Assembly: GCF_900114045.1 (NCBI RefSeq)
Contig: NZ_FORQ01000001.1
Span: 930,001-994,000, forward strand
Direction of reading: 5' to 3'
From: Kaistella treverensis
GTDB lineage: Bacteria; Bacteroidota; Bacteroidia; Flavobacteriales; Weeksellaceae
DNA: 64,000 nt
The notes beneath the pieces are model-generated. The model searched no databases. It saw only the letters and a list, made by a program, of their open reading frames with translations, and was not told the DNA's origin. The position numbers and the translations under genes were made by a program. Shown here piece after piece: positions 62,046 to 64,000 of the stretch; the stretch's first letter is position 1; each line of letters opens with the position of its first letter.

Positions 62046-62242
62046 GGTTTTCTTAAAACCAAAAATCATGGCGTTAAAGCTCGATATTTTTTCGATTTAA
62101 AGCAATAAAAATAGAAAGTTTTTTGGTTTTCTAAAACGAAAAATTTGCCCGGAAAGGCCGGTATTTTTGGAATTTAAAATGAAAAATTTTTGACTGGAAG
62201 TAAATAATCTTAAAAGAAAAAATTTATGAATTAACGCTTCCC

Positions 62243-62323
62243 CGCGCCCCGACCTGAGCGGAGCTCTTTTTTGCGAAACACAGTAAAGCAAAAAAAGCGG
62301 GAGCGGAGGGCGGAAATGGCGCC
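62243..62323 (+). repeat. GC-rich hairpin element, copy D
   Basis: CGCGCCCCGACCTGAGCGGA, GCTCTTTTTTGCG, GCAAAAAAAGCGGGAGCGG, GGGCGG and GGCGCC. It aligns block for block with copy C and more loosely with A and B. Confidence 0.65.
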
Positions 62324-62415
62324 ATAAAAAAAATAAGAAATCCACCATTCGACAACGTCAAAAAGGCGCCCCAAAAAAATAAGAAATCAATAACCCGAAA
62401 ATTTCAAAAGGCGCC
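62318..62415. repeat. GGCGCC-spaced tandem repeat tail of copy D
   Basis: GGCGCC occurs at 62318, 62365 and 62410, giving two imperfect repeats of 47 and 45 nt that share AAAAAAATAAGAAATC and a final TCAAAA. Copy C has one such unit (51237 to 51285, 48 nt). Confidence 0.62.
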
Positions 62416-62433
62416 CAAATTGCCCAAAAAAAC

Positions 62434-62441
62434 TATATTTG
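62434..62441 (+). promoter_or_regulatory. -7 element of the SSS transporter gene
   Basis: TATATTTG, exact match, 22 nt before the ATG and just after the last GGCGCC repeat, so the repeat tail overlaps the presumed -33 region. Confidence 0.55.
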
Positions 62442-62463
62442 TGCAGCTTAAAAAAATAACTTT

Positions 62464-63900
62464 ATGAATCCGTATGTGCTGCTGAGTATCATTATCGCCT
62501 ATTTTGCAATTTTACTTTGGGTTGCGTACCGCACCGGAAAAGGCAGTAACAACGAGAGTTTTTTTATTGGAAACCGCAAGAGCAACTGGATGCTGGTGGC
62601 TTTCGGAATGATCGGAACGTCGCTTTCGGGCGTGACTTTCGTTTCGGTGCCCGGCGCGGTGGGCGCGGATAAATTTCATTATCTGCAGATTACCATCGGC
62701 TATCTGATTGGTTATATCGTGATTGCGTACGTGCTTTTGCCGCTGTATTACCGCCTGAAACTGACTTCAATTTACGGTTATCTGCAGGAAAGAATGGGTC
62801 AAATTTCGTATAAATCCGGTGCGTGGATTTTTATTGTTTCGCGGCTTGTGGGCGCTACCGCGCGGCTTTACCTGGTGGTGAATATCCTGCAATTTTCCAT
62901 CCTCGACAGTTTGGGTGTGCCGTTTATTGTGACCACCCTGGTGATTTTGGGAATGATAATCCTGTACACCTACGAAGGCGGCGTGAAAACTATCGTATGG
63001 ACCGATACTTTGCAGACAACGTGTATGCTTTTGGGACTGATTATATGCTCAGTCTACATGCTGAATCATTTGGATTTGAGCTTTACCGAAAGTATTTCGC
63101 AGATGAATAAACTGGGCTATACCGAGGTTTTTAATACAGACGGCAACAGCAAAGCTTTTTTCATTAAACAGATTTTGGCCGGTGCATTTATCACCATCAC
63201 CATGACCGGAATTGATCAGGAAATGATGCAGAAATCGCTGTCGGTAACGCGGCTGAAAGATTCGCAGAAAAATATGGTTGTTTTAGGCTTTATTTTGGTG
63301 GGCGTGATTTCGCTTTTCCTTTTTATGGGCGGACTTTTGCACCTTTACGGAAATACGGAACACGTTACAAGCGCGGGCGACCAGCTTTTCCCGGATATTG
63401 CGTTGAACCATATGCCGCCGTTTATCTCAATTATTTTTATCATCGCTTTGATTTCCGCTTTATTCCCAAGCGCGGATGGTGCCATGACTGCGCTGACTTC
63501 TTCGTTGTGTATTGATATTTTCGGTTTGAAAGAACGAAAAATTTCTCCCAAAGAGCAGGAAAAATTTCGGAAAAGAGTTCACCTGATCGTTGCCGTAGCA
63601 TTTTTAATTATGGTGATTATTTTTAAAATAATCAATGATAATTCAATGATCGGTTTGATCCTGAAACTTGCCGGCTTTACATACGGGCCGCTTCTTGGTT
63701 TATTTGCTTTTGGGATTTTCACGAAATTTAAAGTTCAGGATAAACTCGTTCCGTATGTGTGTGTCGCGGCGCCGGTGATTTCGTATTTCATCGACAAGTT
63801 CCAGGAAAATATTTTTGGTGAATTTAAAATCGGTTTGGAATTGCTGATTATCAATGGATTACTCACTTTTATCGGATTGTGGCTGATTAGGAAAAAATAA
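62464..63900 (+). CDS. Sodium:solute symporter (SSS family)
   Basis: Protein of 478 residues with about 13 TM segments. ESFFIGNRKSNWMLVAFGMI and GTSLSGVTFVSVPGA at the N-terminus and RLVGATARLYLVVNI match the SSS family (LeuT fold), and ALISALFPSADGAMTALTSS is the conserved TM8-like segment with Na+ site residues. Substrate (sugar, carboxylate or amino acid) cannot be told from sequence. It is a single-gene unit close to repeat copy D. Confidence 0.92.
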   Translation: MNPYVLLSIIIAYFAILLWVAYRTGKGSNNESFFIGNRKSNWMLVAFGMIGTSLSGVTFVSVPGAVGADKFHYLQITIGYLIGYIVIAYVLLPLYYRLKLTSIYGYLQERMGQISYKSGAWIFIVSRLVGATARLYLVVNILQFSILDSLGVPFIVTTLVILGMIILYTYEGGVKTIVWTDTLQTTCMLLGLIICSVYMLNHLDLSFTESISQMNKLGYTEVFNTDGNSKAFFIKQILAGAFITITMTGIDQEMMQKSLSVTRLKDSQKNMVVLGFILVGVISLFLFMGGLLHLYGNTEHVTSAGDQLFPDIALNHMPPFISIIFIIALISALFPSADGAMTALTSSLCIDIFGLKERKISPKEQEKFRKRVHLIVAVAFLIMVIIFKIINDNSMIGLILKLAGFTYGPLLGLFAFGIFTKFKVQDKLVPYVCVAAPVISYFIDKFQENIFGEFKIGLELLIINGLLTFIGLWLIRKK

Positions 63901-63940
63901 TCTTTCTTTGTAAGAAAGCAAACTTTAAATTGAATATCTT

Positions 63941-63972
63941 AAAAAATTCCGGGCTTGCAGTCCGGAATTTTT
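63941..63972 (+). terminator. Terminator of the SSS transporter gene
   Basis: AAAAATTCCGG, GCTTGCAGT, CCGGAATTTTTC. A shorter CTTTCTT-TGT-AAGAAAG hairpin lies at 63902-63918 just after the stop. Confidence 0.82.
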
Positions 63973-64000
63973 CATTTTCCCGAGCCACCAAAAATTCGTA

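Noticed and set aside
1-64000. tRNA genes, rRNA, prophage, insertion sequences, restriction or other defence systems
   Set aside because: No transposase, integrase, capsid, methylase-restriction or CRISPR genes were seen and no cloverleaf was recognised by eye; a tRNAscan run would be decisive for tRNAs.

Overview
This looks like a stretch of a Flavobacteriia chromosome, most likely from the Chryseobacterium/Kaistella group of the Weeksellaceae. The evidence is the AT-rich base composition, Bacteroidota-type promoters (TTG, 19-22 nt, TAnnTTTG), few Shine-Dalgarno sites, a SusC/SusD starch system, a PorT-like type IX secretion protein, and the order and kinds of housekeeping genes. There is no sign of phage, plasmid, insertion sequence, CRISPR array, tRNA or rRNA. 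The window is ordinary chromosome with one polysaccharide utilisation locus and several small uncharacterised genes.

Layout. 1-3300: purN (cut by the window edge) and purM, a DUF808 membrane protein and a pirin. 3568-4074: an orphan Cys-rich lipoprotein. 4296-17582: a starch/maltodextrin locus, all on the minus strand. It runs susC, susD, two SusE/F-type starch-binding lipoproteins, a terminator, a GH97 alpha-glucosidase (SusB-like), a GH13 amylase, an NTF2-like secreted protein and a sugar MFS permease. Together these would bind starch at the surface, import oligosaccharides through the TonB-dependent SusC channel, hydrolyse them in the periplasm and pump the products across the inner membrane. 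17930-29594: metG, a methyltransferase, a DUF962 protein, small proteins, an RsmI-like methylase, a LMW phosphatase, dnaA, a thioesterase, pepE, rarA, yidD and lgt. 29622-36909: nnr, mscL, serA with a HAD phosphatase, idi, gcvT, an ArsC-like protein and a thioesterase. 37071-39509: rny, a 6S RNA, zapA and a coiled-coil protein. 39656-44689: a porT/menG operon, a KAS III enzyme, a metallophosphoesterase and a GNAT. 45202-54667: alaS, msrA, a YceI protein, an orphan ABC ATPase, a PhnA/YjdM-like protein, an RsmB-like methyltransferase and asnB. 54780-63900: a drug MFS pump, a pirin/SDR/LLM/pirin/catalase cluster, a tiny GNAT and an SSS symporter.

Non-coding content is notable. A 6S RNA is supported by a long closing stem and a position next to zapA. 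Four related GC-rich hairpin elements (8176, 33884, 51164, 62243), all in the same orientation, form a dispersed family; two of them resemble the Flavo-1 RNA motif. Two of the four carry 45-48 nt GGCGCC-spaced tails. Strong terminators, mostly bidirectional, close most transcription units. At least three genes have -7 elements so close to the start codon that leaderless transcripts are expected.

I did not find a clearly new multi-gene system. The best candidates for something undescribed are the hairpin repeat family, the Cys-rich lipoprotein, the small eRF1-like protein at 21865 and the two-pirin oxidative cluster.
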